Source of the DNA: CAYWKU01 sp964459325
GTDB taxonomy: Bacteria > RBG-13-61-14 > CAYWKU01
Assembly: GCA_964459325.1 (NCBI GenBank)
Contig: CAYWKU010000024.1
Coordinates: 1-50,582, forward strand
Reading direction: 5' to 3'
Length of the DNA stretch: 50,582 nt
Shown: one piece after another, positions 8,074 through 16,525 of the stretch
Layout: the number at the start of each line of letters is the position of its first letter
Numbering within the stretch: position 1 is the stretch's first letter
Made by a program: the position numbers and the translations under genes
The notes under the pieces: generated by a model
What the model was told of the DNA's origin: nothing
Seen by the model: only the letters and a program-made list of their open reading frames with translations
Database searches by the model: none

Positions 8074-8850
8074 TCAGGATTTGATTTGTATCCGTTTACC
8101 GGCTTCCAGGAGGGATACGTTCCTGAGATTCAGCCCTTTTATTTCCTTACTGATTTCCTTTAGATATAATGGTTTCATGTGATATAGATAAACAGGCGCC
8201 TTATCCGCGCCTTTTATCTTTTCCAATTCTCCAACCAGCCCCTTTGGGGTAAGATGCCTCGATTTGTCGGCCAACTCCTGCAACCGGGACGGGAAGCTAA
8301 CTTCGATAAATAGAGCTCTCAAGTCTCCCGCTTTATTGACGGCGTTCCATATTTCCCGGGTGGGGCCTGTATCGCCGGAGTAAACTATGGTTCCGGCGCC
8401 GGGTTCATGCAGCAAGTATCCCCACGTGGGCACTGTGTGTTTTACCGGTATGGCTTTAATCGTAAATCCCCCGATTTTGTAGGAGGTGCGTTGTTTTATT
8501 TTCCTTACCTTCAGTACCGGGTTGTGGGGCGTGGGAATTTTGGTGAAGTCCGGCCATATCCGGTTGTTCAGGACGTGTTTCATCATGTTGTCTATTACCG
8601 TGCTGGTGCTTACTATTTCCACGGGTTGAGCTATTTTCCCGATGATGTTATCGGCGAGAAAACCTATATCCAGAAGATGGTCAAGGTGCGCGTGGGAAAG
8701 GAGGATATGCTTTATCCGCGACTGCTGGGTCATGGTCAGGCCGGTTGTCATGGAGCCGGCGTCCAAGGCAATTACGCCGTTTATCAAGAGGCTGCTGGTG
8801 CGGTACCCGGGGTACTCGCTGCCATAGCAGCCCAGCACGTGTATATTCAT
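8074..8850 (-). CDS. Class II 3',5'-cyclic-nucleotide phosphodiesterase (CpdP-like, MBL fold)
   Basis: A 258-aa metallo-beta-lactamase-fold enzyme. The start LGCYGSEYPGYRTSSLLING and the metal motif HAHLDH near residue 55 are typical of class II cyclic-nucleotide phosphodiesterases, which hydrolyse cAMP or cGMP to the 5' monophosphate with two metal ions. Later ligands are visible in IPVKHTVPTWGYLL and VYSGDTGPT, and a HMKP motif lies near the end. No signal peptide is present, so it should act in the cytoplasm. The ATG has GGAG 7 bases upstream. The gene lies 30 bp behind the Crp-like cNMP-binding gene and downstream of the adenylate cyclase, which strongly supports cyclic-nucleotide breakdown rather than another MBL reaction. 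Other readings, such as RNase Z-like, fit less well. Confidence 0.82.
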   Translation of the reverse strand: MNIHVLGCYGSEYPGYRTSSLLINGVIALDAGSMTTGLTMTQQSRIKHILLSHAHLDHLLDIGFLADNIIGKIAQPVEIVSTSTVIDNMMKHVLNNRIWPDFTKIPTPHNPVLKVRKIKQRTSYKIGGFTIKAIPVKHTVPTWGYLLHEPGAGTIVYSGDTGPTREIWNAVNKAGDLRALFIEVSFPSRLQELADKSRHLTPKGLVGELEKIKGADKAPVYLYHMKPLYLKEISKEIKGLNLRNVSLLEAGKRIQIKS

Positions 8851-8880
8851 TATATAACTCCAAACCCCGCGGGGTGAAAA

Positions 8881-9531
8881 TTACAATTCGCCGAACTGCT
8901 CTTTGAGCGCCAGAAACTCCAGGTACTTACGCAGTTTTTCCACCTCGCCCACCACCATCGAGTCGGCTTCCCGGCGAAGCAGCTTTGCCCCGACCAGCTT
9001 TTCCAGCACTTCTTCCACCTGCGAAGCATCCAGTCCGGTTTTTGAAGCCAACGAATCGATGGTGATATTTACCTTAATTCCTCCATCCGCGGGAGAACCT
9101 TCCGTTTCGGCGAGCCTTGCCAGGGTGTGCACCACGCGGGAGTTCGCGTCCTTGAGCAGGAGGTTTTCTATCTGGTCGTCCGCATCCTGGAGCCTCTTGG
9201 CGAGCATCTTGATTATCCTGAGTGCGATTTCCACGTTGTTTCGTATCATGCTCTCGAACATTTTCGGCTCGACCTCGAGGACTTTCGCGTCCTCGGCCAC
9301 CACGGCGTTTGCGGAGCGGGGCTTATTGTTGAGGATGCTCATTTCGCCGAAGAAATCCCCCGGCCCCAGGGTGGCCAGCACTTTCTCGGTGTCGCGCACG
9401 CCTTTGGTGATGTTAATCTTGCCGGACTGAATTACATACATTTCCTTTCCGGATTCGCCATCTTTGAAGATTACGGTGCCGGCGGGGAATTCCTTGCCTA
9501 TTCTCTGAAAGAGGACTTCTTCGTTGGCCAT
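8881..9531 (-). CDS. Crp/Fnr-like cyclic-nucleotide-binding protein with atypical winged helix
   Basis: A 216-aa protein. Residues about 10-115 are a cNMP-binding beta-roll with phosphate-binding cassette FGEMSILNNKPRSANAV; the Glu and Arg that contact the ribose and phosphate are both present. A long dimerisation helix follows (ALRIIKMLAKRLQDADDQIENLL), then a winged-helix-like domain at about 140-190. Its second helix reads GLDASQVEEVLEKL. Crp has a basic recognition helix with the R-E-T-V-x-R pattern; this one is acidic, so DNA binding is doubtful. ATG 9531 is chosen because AGGAGG lies 9 bases upstream; a GTG two codons earlier is only three bases from that site. It sits between the HD-GYP gene and the phosphodiesterase. 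Likely a cAMP receptor, acting on DNA or on a protein partner. Confidence 0.82.
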   Translation of the reverse strand: MANEEVLFQRIGKEFPAGTVIFKDGESGKEMYVIQSGKINITKGVRDTEKVLATLGPGDFFGEMSILNNKPRSANAVVAEDAKVLEVEPKMFESMIRNNVEIALRIIKMLAKRLQDADDQIENLLLKDANSRVVHTLARLAETEGSPADGGIKVNITIDSLASKTGLDASQVEEVLEKLVGAKLLRREADSMVVGEVEKLRKYLEFLALKEQFGEL

Positions 9532-9625
9532 TAGCACTTACCTCCTGACAATTGCCAACGTCCGCTACTAATTGAGGCGTTGACCATGCGAATTATATCC
9601 AATGGTTTGCGCGCTGTCAAACCTT

Positions 9626-11371
9626 CTACTTTTCGGGGAATATATCCCCGTTTTTATACGCCTTTTTGAAGGCATTTACAGCCTGGGGGTCGAACTGTGT
9701 GCCCTTGTGCTTTTCCAACTCCTTGATAGCTTCCTTTTGTGGAAGGCCTTTTCTATAAGGGCGGTCGGTCGTCATTGCGTCATAGGTGTCCGCCACACTG
9801 ATTATTCTCGCTATAAGGGGTATTTTGTCGCCTTTAAGCCCGGTGGGGTAACCCGTGCCGTCGTATCGTTCGTGGTGACCTTTCATTCCCGGGATAATGG
9901 TTGCCATTTTCTGTATATGCTTGAGTATTTCGTATCCGTGTTGCGGGTGTTTCTGCATTTCCTGCAACTCGGTTTTATCGAGCTTCGAGATTTTATTGAG
10001 TACCTGCTCGGGGACGCCGATTTTTCCCACGTCATGCAGAATGGCAGCGAGCTTCAGCCAGTATCTTTCCTCGTCGCTCAACGGCAGGTAGTTGCCGATG
10101 GCCTCCGAATAATTGCTCACCCTGCGCGTATGGCCGCCCGTGTATGGGTCCCGCTTTTCAATGGCCTCCGCCAGGGCCATGGCGGTCTCGAAGAACAAGT
10201 GGCGCTGCTCTTCGTACAGGTTGGCGTTTTCGATGGCGATGGCCACCTGGTCCGACAGGGAAGTGAGCAGCTCCAGGTCGAAGTTATCGAAAGTCTCGTC
10301 GCCCAGCTTATTGATGGCCTGCATCACGCCGATTATTTTATCGTGGCTCTTAACGGGCGTGCACACCATGTTTTTTGTTTTGAACTTGCTCTTCTTGTCC
10401 ACGTGGCTGGCCCATCTTTTATCCTTGGAGGTGTCGGGTATCAGCACCGGCTCCCCGTGTTTGGCCACCCATCCTGCGATTCCTTCCCCCATCTTCAGGC
10501 GGATTTCCTTGACGGCCTCGCCCTTTTCCCCCAAAGCCACCTCGAAGTACAGCTCGTTGGTCTCCTCATCCACCATCAACAGGCTCCCCACTTCGCAATT
10601 GAGCAGGCGCGTGATGGCTTCCATGGCTTTCTCGCGGACCTTTTCGGTATCCAGGTTGGAGTTGAGTATGGTGCTCAACTGTGCCAGGGTGGCGAACTGC
10701 TCGGCCTGCTCCCGGGAGCTTTCAAAGAGCTGGGCGTTTTCCAGCACCACCGATATCTGCCCCGCAAGGGCGGTGAGCGAATCCATGTCGGACTTGGTAA
10801 ACGGGTCGTCGCCTTCCCTGTTGATGACCTCGATGGCTCCTATTGTGCTGTCCCGCCTTTTTAGAGGAACGCAGAGAATATCGTGGGTTTCGTAGCTTAT
10901 CTCCTTGCTGATACGGCTTGACCAGCGGGGGTCCTTCTTCGCCTCGACGGCGACATACGGCTCGCCGGTCCTTACCACCCATCCGGCGATACCTTCGGTG
11001 ACGGGCATTTTTCTGCCGGTGAGTTTTTTCTGGGCGGGGCCCCGCACCACCCGGAAGTCCAGTTCTTCGAGTTCCTCGTTGTAGATATAGATGGTTCCCG
11101 CTTCCGTGTTGGTGGCATGAAGCACCAGGTCCATGTATTTGTTGAGAAGCTTGTCCAGATTAAACGATTTGGCAGTGACGCTGCTTATCTGGCGATATAT
11201 ATCCCGCTCCGTCTCCAGGAGACGGATTTTTTTCTCCAGCGCGGCCTTCTTGAGCTTCGCTTCGTTCCCGGTACGTTCGCTTTTTTTGAGGTCCTGTTGG
11301 AGCTGTTTTACCTTTTTCTTCAACTCCTGAGCCGAAGTGCCTCCTCCCCTCGCCGTATTTTTTCCGGCCAT
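9626..11371 (-). CDS. GAF-GAF-HD-GYP cyclic-di-GMP phosphodiesterase
   Basis: A 581-aa cytoplasmic signalling protein. Residues about 15-60 form a coiled coil, followed by GAF 1 (about 62-215), GAF 2 (about 230-385) and an HD-GYP domain (about 395-575). The catalytic motifs are intact: HDVGKIG near residue 448 and HHERYDGTGYP near 508. By family knowledge HD-GYP proteins hydrolyse c-di-GMP to pGpG or GMP. GAF 2 contains INKLGDETF...FDLELL, resembling the NKxnFxxxDE motif of cyclic-nucleotide-binding GAF domains, so cAMP could regulate it allosterically; that is inference from context. The ATG has AGGAGA upstream. It starts 11 bp after the stop of the TPR/double-cNMP-binding gene, so the two are almost certainly in one operon. 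It links the cAMP genes to c-di-GMP turnover. Confidence 0.9.
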   Translation of the reverse strand: MAGKNTARGGGTSAQELKKKVKQLQQDLKKSERTGNEAKLKKAALEKKIRLLETERDIYRQISSVTAKSFNLDKLLNKYMDLVLHATNTEAGTIYIYNEELEELDFRVVRGPAQKKLTGRKMPVTEGIAGWVVRTGEPYVAVEAKKDPRWSSRISKEISYETHDILCVPLKRRDSTIGAIEVINREGDDPFTKSDMDSLTALAGQISVVLENAQLFESSREQAEQFATLAQLSTILNSNLDTEKVREKAMEAITRLLNCEVGSLLMVDEETNELYFEVALGEKGEAVKEIRLKMGEGIAGWVAKHGEPVLIPDTSKDKRWASHVDKKSKFKTKNMVCTPVKSHDKIIGVMQAINKLGDETFDNFDLELLTSLSDQVAIAIENANLYEEQRHLFFETAMALAEAIEKRDPYTGGHTRRVSNYSEAIGNYLPLSDEERYWLKLAAILHDVGKIGVPEQVLNKISKLDKTELQEMQKHPQHGYEILKHIQKMATIIPGMKGHHERYDGTGYPTGLKGDKIPLIARIISVADTYDAMTTDRPYRKGLPQKEAIKELEKHKGTQFDPQAVNAFKKAYKNGDIFPEK

Positions 11372-11382
11372 ATTGTTTTCTC

Positions 11383-13353
11383 CTAGAGAAGACTTCCTAT
11401 TTCCAAATTGTCTTCGTCAAGTTCGAGGAACGAGACCTTGTTAACAGTGTCGTCCGTACGCTGCTCCATCACCTGCTGCAACTTTTCTCCTATCGCCGGA
11501 TAATCGCTCACGATGGCGTCCAGGTCTTCTTTGTGCAGGGACATCAACTCCACCACGGGGCTTGCGGTGGTAACGGTGGCGGTACGGGGTTTATTCAGCA
11601 ACAGGCTGATTTCCCCGAAGAAATCGCCGGGACCGAGCTCGGCCAGACGCACCTGTTCGCCCATGGGGTTCTGTGTATGCACCAACACGTGCCCCATGCG
11701 GATGAGGTACATCTTCTCTCCCTCTTCGCCTTCCTTTACCACGTCCTCTTGCTCCTTGAAGCCCTCGAGTTTGAAAAGGGAGGCGATGTAGGAGCGTTGT
11801 CCCGCGTCCAGCTCCGTGAATAGAGGGCTGGTGGCCAGGAGGTTTTCGATTACCCGGGTGCGATAGAAGTCCTCCAGCACCTTTTCCACGCCGGGGAATT
11901 TCGTCACCACCTCCTCCACGTCTTTGCGGGTGATTTCAAGAACTTCGGTATCTTCGGCGGCAACCACCGAAGCCTGCCGCTTTCTTCCGGCGAAGTAGCC
12001 GAACTCACCGAAAAAGTCGCCATCCCGGAGACTTGCCAGGAACACCCTGCCCTTCTGCTCTGTCTCCTTGTACACCTCCAAGCGGCCGCTGGCCACTATC
12101 AATATACTGTCCCCGGGGTCGCCTTCTTTGAGGACTTCATCGTGCTTGTTGTACGAGCGGGATTGAAGCTTGCGGACGACTTCTTTGAACTGGTCCGCGT
12201 CAAGGTCGGAGAAAAGCGGAATTTCCGGGAAGAAAGTGGCGTCTTCAAGGTCGCTTTCGTCGAGAAGCCCGGTTCCCGACGGAGGAGAGGCGGCTTCTTG
12301 CTCGGCCGGCTCTTCCTCTTCATCCCATCCCTCTTCAAGAGATGAAAACTCGGCTCCGGTTTCCATCTCCGCGCTGAGGTCGTAAACCGGAGCTTCTTTT
12401 TCCTCCTCTTCCTCTTCCTCCGATTCGGCCTTGTCGATGTCTATTTCCACCCCTTCCCCTTCTTCCTCCATGCCTTCGGAAATGTCCCATACTTTTTCGG
12501 ACTCTTGCGCTTGTTCTTCAACCGGCTCCTCTTCCATATCCGGGGCGGAGGCCTGCTCTTCTTCGACGGATTCCTCGGGCGCTTCGGCGGAAACCTCCTG
12601 CCCGTAGGTGGTGTCCAGTTCCATATCCCCCTCGCCCGTATCCTCCAACTCAATGCCCTCTCCGGAATCGAAGGTTCCCTGTGAGACGCTTGCTTCTTCC
12701 GAAGAATAGCCCTCATCCATAAACATCTCGGGCATGTCTTCTTCCGAATCGGGAGAGGTTTCTTCCGGCTCCGGAGCAGTTTCCTCGGATTCGTAGGAGG
12801 TTCTTTCCACCGCCATTTCCTCGTCGCCCCCTTCTTCCAGGGTGATTCCTTCATCCTTCGGTTCCTCCTCGGCCGGTTGTTGAAGCTGAGGGGCGGCCTG
12901 CCGCCGGGGAGGAGCCGCCGGCTGCGGTCGTTGCGAGGATTCGGCGGCGGTCGGTCGAGGCGTATCGGCGGGCGGCCTTCGGGTAACGGGCGGCTTGCCG
13001 GGCGCGCCGGGGCCTTCCGGAATGCCCCTCCTGGAATACAGGTCCGCCAGCTTGTCCTCCATTTCCTTTTCGCCGGGGTCCATCTGAATGACTATTTTGC
13101 ACAGAGCAATGGCCTGTATGAGAAAGCCCTTTTTCATATACAAATCCAGGGCCGTCTTGTACCTTTCGATGGCCGCCTTTTTCTGGTTCATCTTGGCCAT
13201 CAATTCGGCCACCTTCTGGTGGTTTTTGGGTTCGTTAGGCTCGAGTTTTGCCAGAGCACCGTAGGCACTGAGCGCTTTTTCCCATTTTCCTTTTGCAAAA
13301 GCCTTCTGAGCTTCTTCTCTGTATTTGGCGGCTTTGCGTGCCATGCTGCTCAT
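11383..13353 (-). CDS. TPR - acidic linker - tandem cNMP-binding-domain protein
   Basis: A 656-aa protein with three parts. Residues about 1-120 are TPR-like helical repeats (EEAQKAFAKGKWEKALSAY and following). Residues about 130-365 are a low-complexity, very Glu-rich linker. The C-terminus holds two cNMP-binding domains at about 370-490 and 505-620. Their phosphate-binding cassettes are FGEFGYFAGRKRQASV and FGEISLLLNKPRTATV, and both keep the Glu and Arg needed for nucleotide binding. There is no output enzyme or DNA-binding domain, so it looks like a cAMP-responsive adaptor. It follows the adenylate cyclase by 15 bp, and the cyclase itself ends in TPR-like helices. ATG 13353 is preferred (GGGGAG four bases upstream); another ATG at 13344 is possible. 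Confidence 0.82.
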   Translation of the reverse strand: MSSMARKAAKYREEAQKAFAKGKWEKALSAYGALAKLEPNEPKNHQKVAELMAKMNQKKAAIERYKTALDLYMKKGFLIQAIALCKIVIQMDPGEKEMEDKLADLYSRRGIPEGPGAPGKPPVTRRPPADTPRPTAAESSQRPQPAAPPRRQAAPQLQQPAEEEPKDEGITLEEGGDEEMAVERTSYESEETAPEPEETSPDSEEDMPEMFMDEGYSSEEASVSQGTFDSGEGIELEDTGEGDMELDTTYGQEVSAEAPEESVEEEQASAPDMEEEPVEEQAQESEKVWDISEGMEEEGEGVEIDIDKAESEEEEEEEKEAPVYDLSAEMETGAEFSSLEEGWDEEEEPAEQEAASPPSGTGLLDESDLEDATFFPEIPLFSDLDADQFKEVVRKLQSRSYNKHDEVLKEGDPGDSILIVASGRLEVYKETEQKGRVFLASLRDGDFFGEFGYFAGRKRQASVVAAEDTEVLEITRKDVEEVVTKFPGVEKVLEDFYRTRVIENLLATSPLFTELDAGQRSYIASLFKLEGFKEQEDVVKEGEEGEKMYLIRMGHVLVHTQNPMGEQVRLAELGPGDFFGEISLLLNKPRTATVTTASPVVELMSLHKEDLDAIVSDYPAIGEKLQQVMEQRTDDTVNKVSFLELDEDNLEIGSLL

Positions 13354-13368
13354 CACTCTCCCCGTAGC

Positions 13369-16281
13369 TTATTTTTCCGTAAGGGTGTATACCCCATCCC
13401 AGTCGGGCGGCGGCGGGTTTTCCATGTATTGCCGGCATCTTTCCACGTATGCACGGGAAGGCCCGTCATCGGGGTCGATCTCGAGCGCCTCCCGGAAAGT
13501 CTCCATCGCCTTCTCCCAGTTCTTCTGCCTGTAGAAACCGAGGCCCCGGTTATAGACCTCCAACAACTTCGATTTTGTATCGTCCATTTCCCCTTTTCGA
13601 CCGAGCAGCTCGTAAACCCTGACCGGCTCTTCCTTTCCCACCACCCTTAGCAAGTCGAGCTCCCGCACTTCCACGTAACCTTTCACCTGCTCGTAGGTAT
13701 CTTCTGCAATCATGATGTAAGTGCCGTAGGTTTTGTTGGCGCCCTCCAACCTCGCCGCCAGGTTAACGGTGTCGCCCATAACGGTGTAGTTCATCCGGCC
13801 CTCGCTGCCCATGTTTCCCACAACCATGGGGCCGGTGTTCAGGCCCATCCTGACCCTGGCGTCATGCACAATCTCCGGCCATTTTCCTTCCTCGGCCCAT
13901 TTTTCCCTCAACTCGGCCAGCTTGCGCTGCTGGTCGAGGCAGGCGTAGCAGGCTTTCAGGGCGTGGTCGGAAAAGTGGACGGGAGCGCCCCAGAAGGCGA
14001 TGATGGCGTCGCCCTCGTACTTGTCTATGGTGCCCTCGTACTCCTCTATCACGCCCGCCATAGCGGAAAGGTACTCGTTTAAAAGCTCCACCAGTTCCTC
14101 GGCCGTGTTCAACTTTTCGCTGATAGTGCTGAACCCCTGAATGTCGCTGAAAAAGGCGGTAAGCTCAGCGGTTTCCCCGCCAAGCTGGAGCATTTCCGGA
14201 TTGCGAGTCAAGTGCTCCACCACCGAAGGAGCCAGGTACCTGCCGAAGGTATCCTTGATAAACCTCTTCTCCCTCTCCTCGGTCGCATAGCGATAAACGG
14301 TAATCAAAAGGAATAGCGAACCCACCTGGATACTCTGGTAAACTACCGGCAGCCAGTTTCCCTTGTCGAGGAAGAAGTAAAAGTAATCCACGGCGATTAT
14401 GGCGCCCAAGAGCACCAAAGTAAGCAGGGCGCCCCTAACGGCGCCCATCAGCGGCATCAGGAAGGCCATGACCACCGCCAGGCCTATCAACATGGCGTAG
14501 ACATAAGTCTCCTCCCACTCGGGAAGGCGGAAAAAATCCTTTTTCAGGATACCGTCTATGACCTGGGCGTGGATTTCCACACCCGGCGTGTCTTCGCTGA
14601 AGGGGGTAACGCGAAGGTCGTAGATGCCGGTGGCCGTGGCGCCTACCAGCACCACTTTCCCCCCGAAGGCTTCCTGCGGAGTTATGCCGTACTTCTGCTC
14701 GAAGAGCTGCTCAGCCTCCCATTTCACAATTTTCCGGGAAAGGGGCGCGTTATCTTCGTACACGTCCATCAGCATGAAGCCAATGTCGCCCTCCCGGGGC
14801 GGTTCTCCATACATCTCTTCAAAATAGGCTTCCGGGGTGGTATTTTTAACTTCCCTGAAATACTCCGGAATGGTCTGCTGGGCGGGCATGTTGAACACCA
14901 TGCCGCTGATTATGTCGAAAATGCTGTACCGAGGGTACGGTTTGGGCCCGAAGTAATTAATCAGCATTCGGCCATGCCCGTCCAGCGGAACGTTTATATC
15001 ACCCAGCTTTAACCGAGGCCGGTTGCCCGGAAGGGGCATCCTGGCCTTCAACGGTTCATCCAGGTACAGCTCGGCCGCCTTCATGGCCAGCGAAGGGAAC
15101 AACAGTCCGCCGTAATACTCGGCCGGAAAGTGATGCCGGATTACGCCGTCCGGGTCCGGCTTCACCGACACGTGCCCGAAATGCTCGCATCTTTCGGTAA
15201 ACCTCTGGATGTTGGGAGTTAGCGTTCGCGCATGGACAAACGGTATGACCGCAGATGAGGAGCTTTCGTATTCTATGGCGGACTTTTCCATGCCGGCGTA
15301 ATTGAAGCTCATTTCAGTTTGAATTTCTTCCGCCGGCTCCCGCACCAGGTAGGCCATATCCTCATAAAGGCCGCGAAACACAAAACCGGTGCACATGGAA
15401 TAAAACTCGTTTACCATATCGCCCAACTCGTCCGGCAACGATGCGCTTTCTTCCAACCCCTCTTTCGCATCCTGCTCGAAACGTGCCCAGAAATCGTCAA
15501 CGTCTTTTCGTAAACTTTTATAAGGCGTATGTGCCTTTTGTTTGTTACCCAGTTTTTCGAGAAACCCAACCATCAACTCCATGTCGTCTTTCACGTAATC
15601 GGGTATTTCCATGTTCTTTTTTATGAAGTTGGCCTCCATTTTTTCGTAATAGTGGTCAAGCTCTTCGATATATTCCTTTGGGGCGAGGTGCTCTTCGAAG
15701 TAATACCCCAGTATGACGTTCTTATTGCGCTCCAGTGACCGGGCCAACTGCAGGTCGGGGTTCAGGGCGCGTTCCACTTCGTCGCCGATTTTCCCGATTT
15801 CAGGGTTTCTTTCGAACTTGGCGCCGAGGTATATATCGTAAAATTCGTTCAGGTTCTCAAGAAATTCCTCCTCGTCCTCCTCCTCGCTCAAATCGGGCTG
15901 GTCCAGACCCATCATCTCGAAGTTGGTGCGAAGGAAGTTTCTCATGCCGTAAAGAGGAACACTCTCGTCCGGCTCGGGAAAAAATACATCAAAGCCGATA
16001 ATCTCGGCTCCGTAATCGTTGAGGGCGTCCAGGAGATACCCCATGTAAGTGCGGGGCCACGGCCACCTGCCCAGGTTCGAGCTCCGGACGCTGTAGTTAT
16101 CTATAGTGGCGATAACCACGTTGCCGGTTTGAGGAATCTGCCCCCTGACCCGAAGTTTCGCGTTGTAGATTCTCCGTTGTGCTTCCATCAGGACCTGGTA
16201 TTTGTAAGCCGCGGCCATTCCGAGGGTAACCGCTATACTTATCAACAATGCCGGTATAAATCTTTTCAACCATTTCTTCAC
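13369..16281 (-). CDS. Membrane adenylate cyclase: CHASE2 sensor, 3 TM helices, class III cyclase, C-terminal TPR
   Basis: A 970-aa integral membrane protein. A first TM helix (about 8-28) leads to a large periplasmic CHASE2-type sensor (NVVIATIDNYSVRSSNLGRW, FDVFFPEPDE), which is longer than usual because of an insertion at about 95-330. Three TM helices follow at about 590-675, then a cytoplasmic class III cyclase domain at about 690-890. Both metal Asp residues are present (FFSDIQGF, YEGDAIIAFWG). The substrate-defining positions are Lys (IDKYEGD) and Thr (NYTVMGD), the pattern of adenylate rather than guanylate cyclases. The Asn and Arg of the transition-state motif are present (VNLAAR). 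Residues about 900-935 are TPR-like. ATP to cAMP in response to a periplasmic signal is the expected role. First gene of the cAMP cluster. Confidence 0.9.
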   Translation of the reverse strand: MKKWLKRFIPALLISIAVTLGMAAAYKYQVLMEAQRRIYNAKLRVRGQIPQTGNVVIATIDNYSVRSSNLGRWPWPRTYMGYLLDALNDYGAEIIGFDVFFPEPDESVPLYGMRNFLRTNFEMMGLDQPDLSEEEDEEEFLENLNEFYDIYLGAKFERNPEIGKIGDEVERALNPDLQLARSLERNKNVILGYYFEEHLAPKEYIEELDHYYEKMEANFIKKNMEIPDYVKDDMELMVGFLEKLGNKQKAHTPYKSLRKDVDDFWARFEQDAKEGLEESASLPDELGDMVNEFYSMCTGFVFRGLYEDMAYLVREPAEEIQTEMSFNYAGMEKSAIEYESSSSAVIPFVHARTLTPNIQRFTERCEHFGHVSVKPDPDGVIRHHFPAEYYGGLLFPSLAMKAAELYLDEPLKARMPLPGNRPRLKLGDINVPLDGHGRMLINYFGPKPYPRYSIFDIISGMVFNMPAQQTIPEYFREVKNTTPEAYFEEMYGEPPREGDIGFMLMDVYEDNAPLSRKIVKWEAEQLFEQKYGITPQEAFGGKVVLVGATATGIYDLRVTPFSEDTPGVEIHAQVIDGILKKDFFRLPEWEETYVYAMLIGLAVVMAFLMPLMGAVRGALLTLVLLGAIIAVDYFYFFLDKGNWLPVVYQSIQVGSLFLLITVYRYATEEREKRFIKDTFGRYLAPSVVEHLTRNPEMLQLGGETAELTAFFSDIQGFSTISEKLNTAEELVELLNEYLSAMAGVIEEYEGTIDKYEGDAIIAFWGAPVHFSDHALKACYACLDQQRKLAELREKWAEEGKWPEIVHDARVRMGLNTGPMVVGNMGSEGRMNYTVMGDTVNLAARLEGANKTYGTYIMIAEDTYEQVKGYVEVRELDLLRVVGKEEPVRVYELLGRKGEMDDTKSKLLEVYNRGLGFYRQKNWEKAMETFREALEIDPDDGPSRAYVERCRQYMENPPPPDWDGVYTLTEK

Positions 16282-16328
16282 TAAATCTTACCCCCGCCGG
16301 ACAACTGATAACTTCACTAATCCTCTAA

Positions 16329-16357
16329 ATAGTATTGTATTTTGCTACAATAATCAA
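16329..16357 (-). promoter_or_regulatory. sigma70-like promoter of the cAMP gene cluster
   Basis: On the minus strand, TTGATT (16357-16352), a 17-bp spacer and TACTAT (16334-16329), 47 bp before the cyclase ATG. It lies in the 244-bp divergent gap with alaS. No good Crp site (TGTGA-N6-TCACA) was seen in the gap. The alaS side has TTGTTA at 16464 with an 18-bp spacer to TATCTT, a weaker match. Confidence 0.5.
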
Positions 16358-16525
16358 GCATTTGGGGGTCATTTTCCGCGGCAGAGTTAATGTTTTGGGC
16401 AAAGATCAAGTCCGGCGGCGCCCGTCTTAATTGCTTTCTCTTTTATCAAAGCCCCGAGCCTGCTTGTTAAAATGGATAAAGGGATGTTATCTTATTTACT
16501 TTAAACTTCTTGCAGGAGCGAAAAA

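Noticed and set aside
16282..16525. T-box leader in front of alaS
   Set aside because: The 244-bp divergent gap has no terminator, no T-box core and no recognisable specifier loop; the host also appears Gram-negative.
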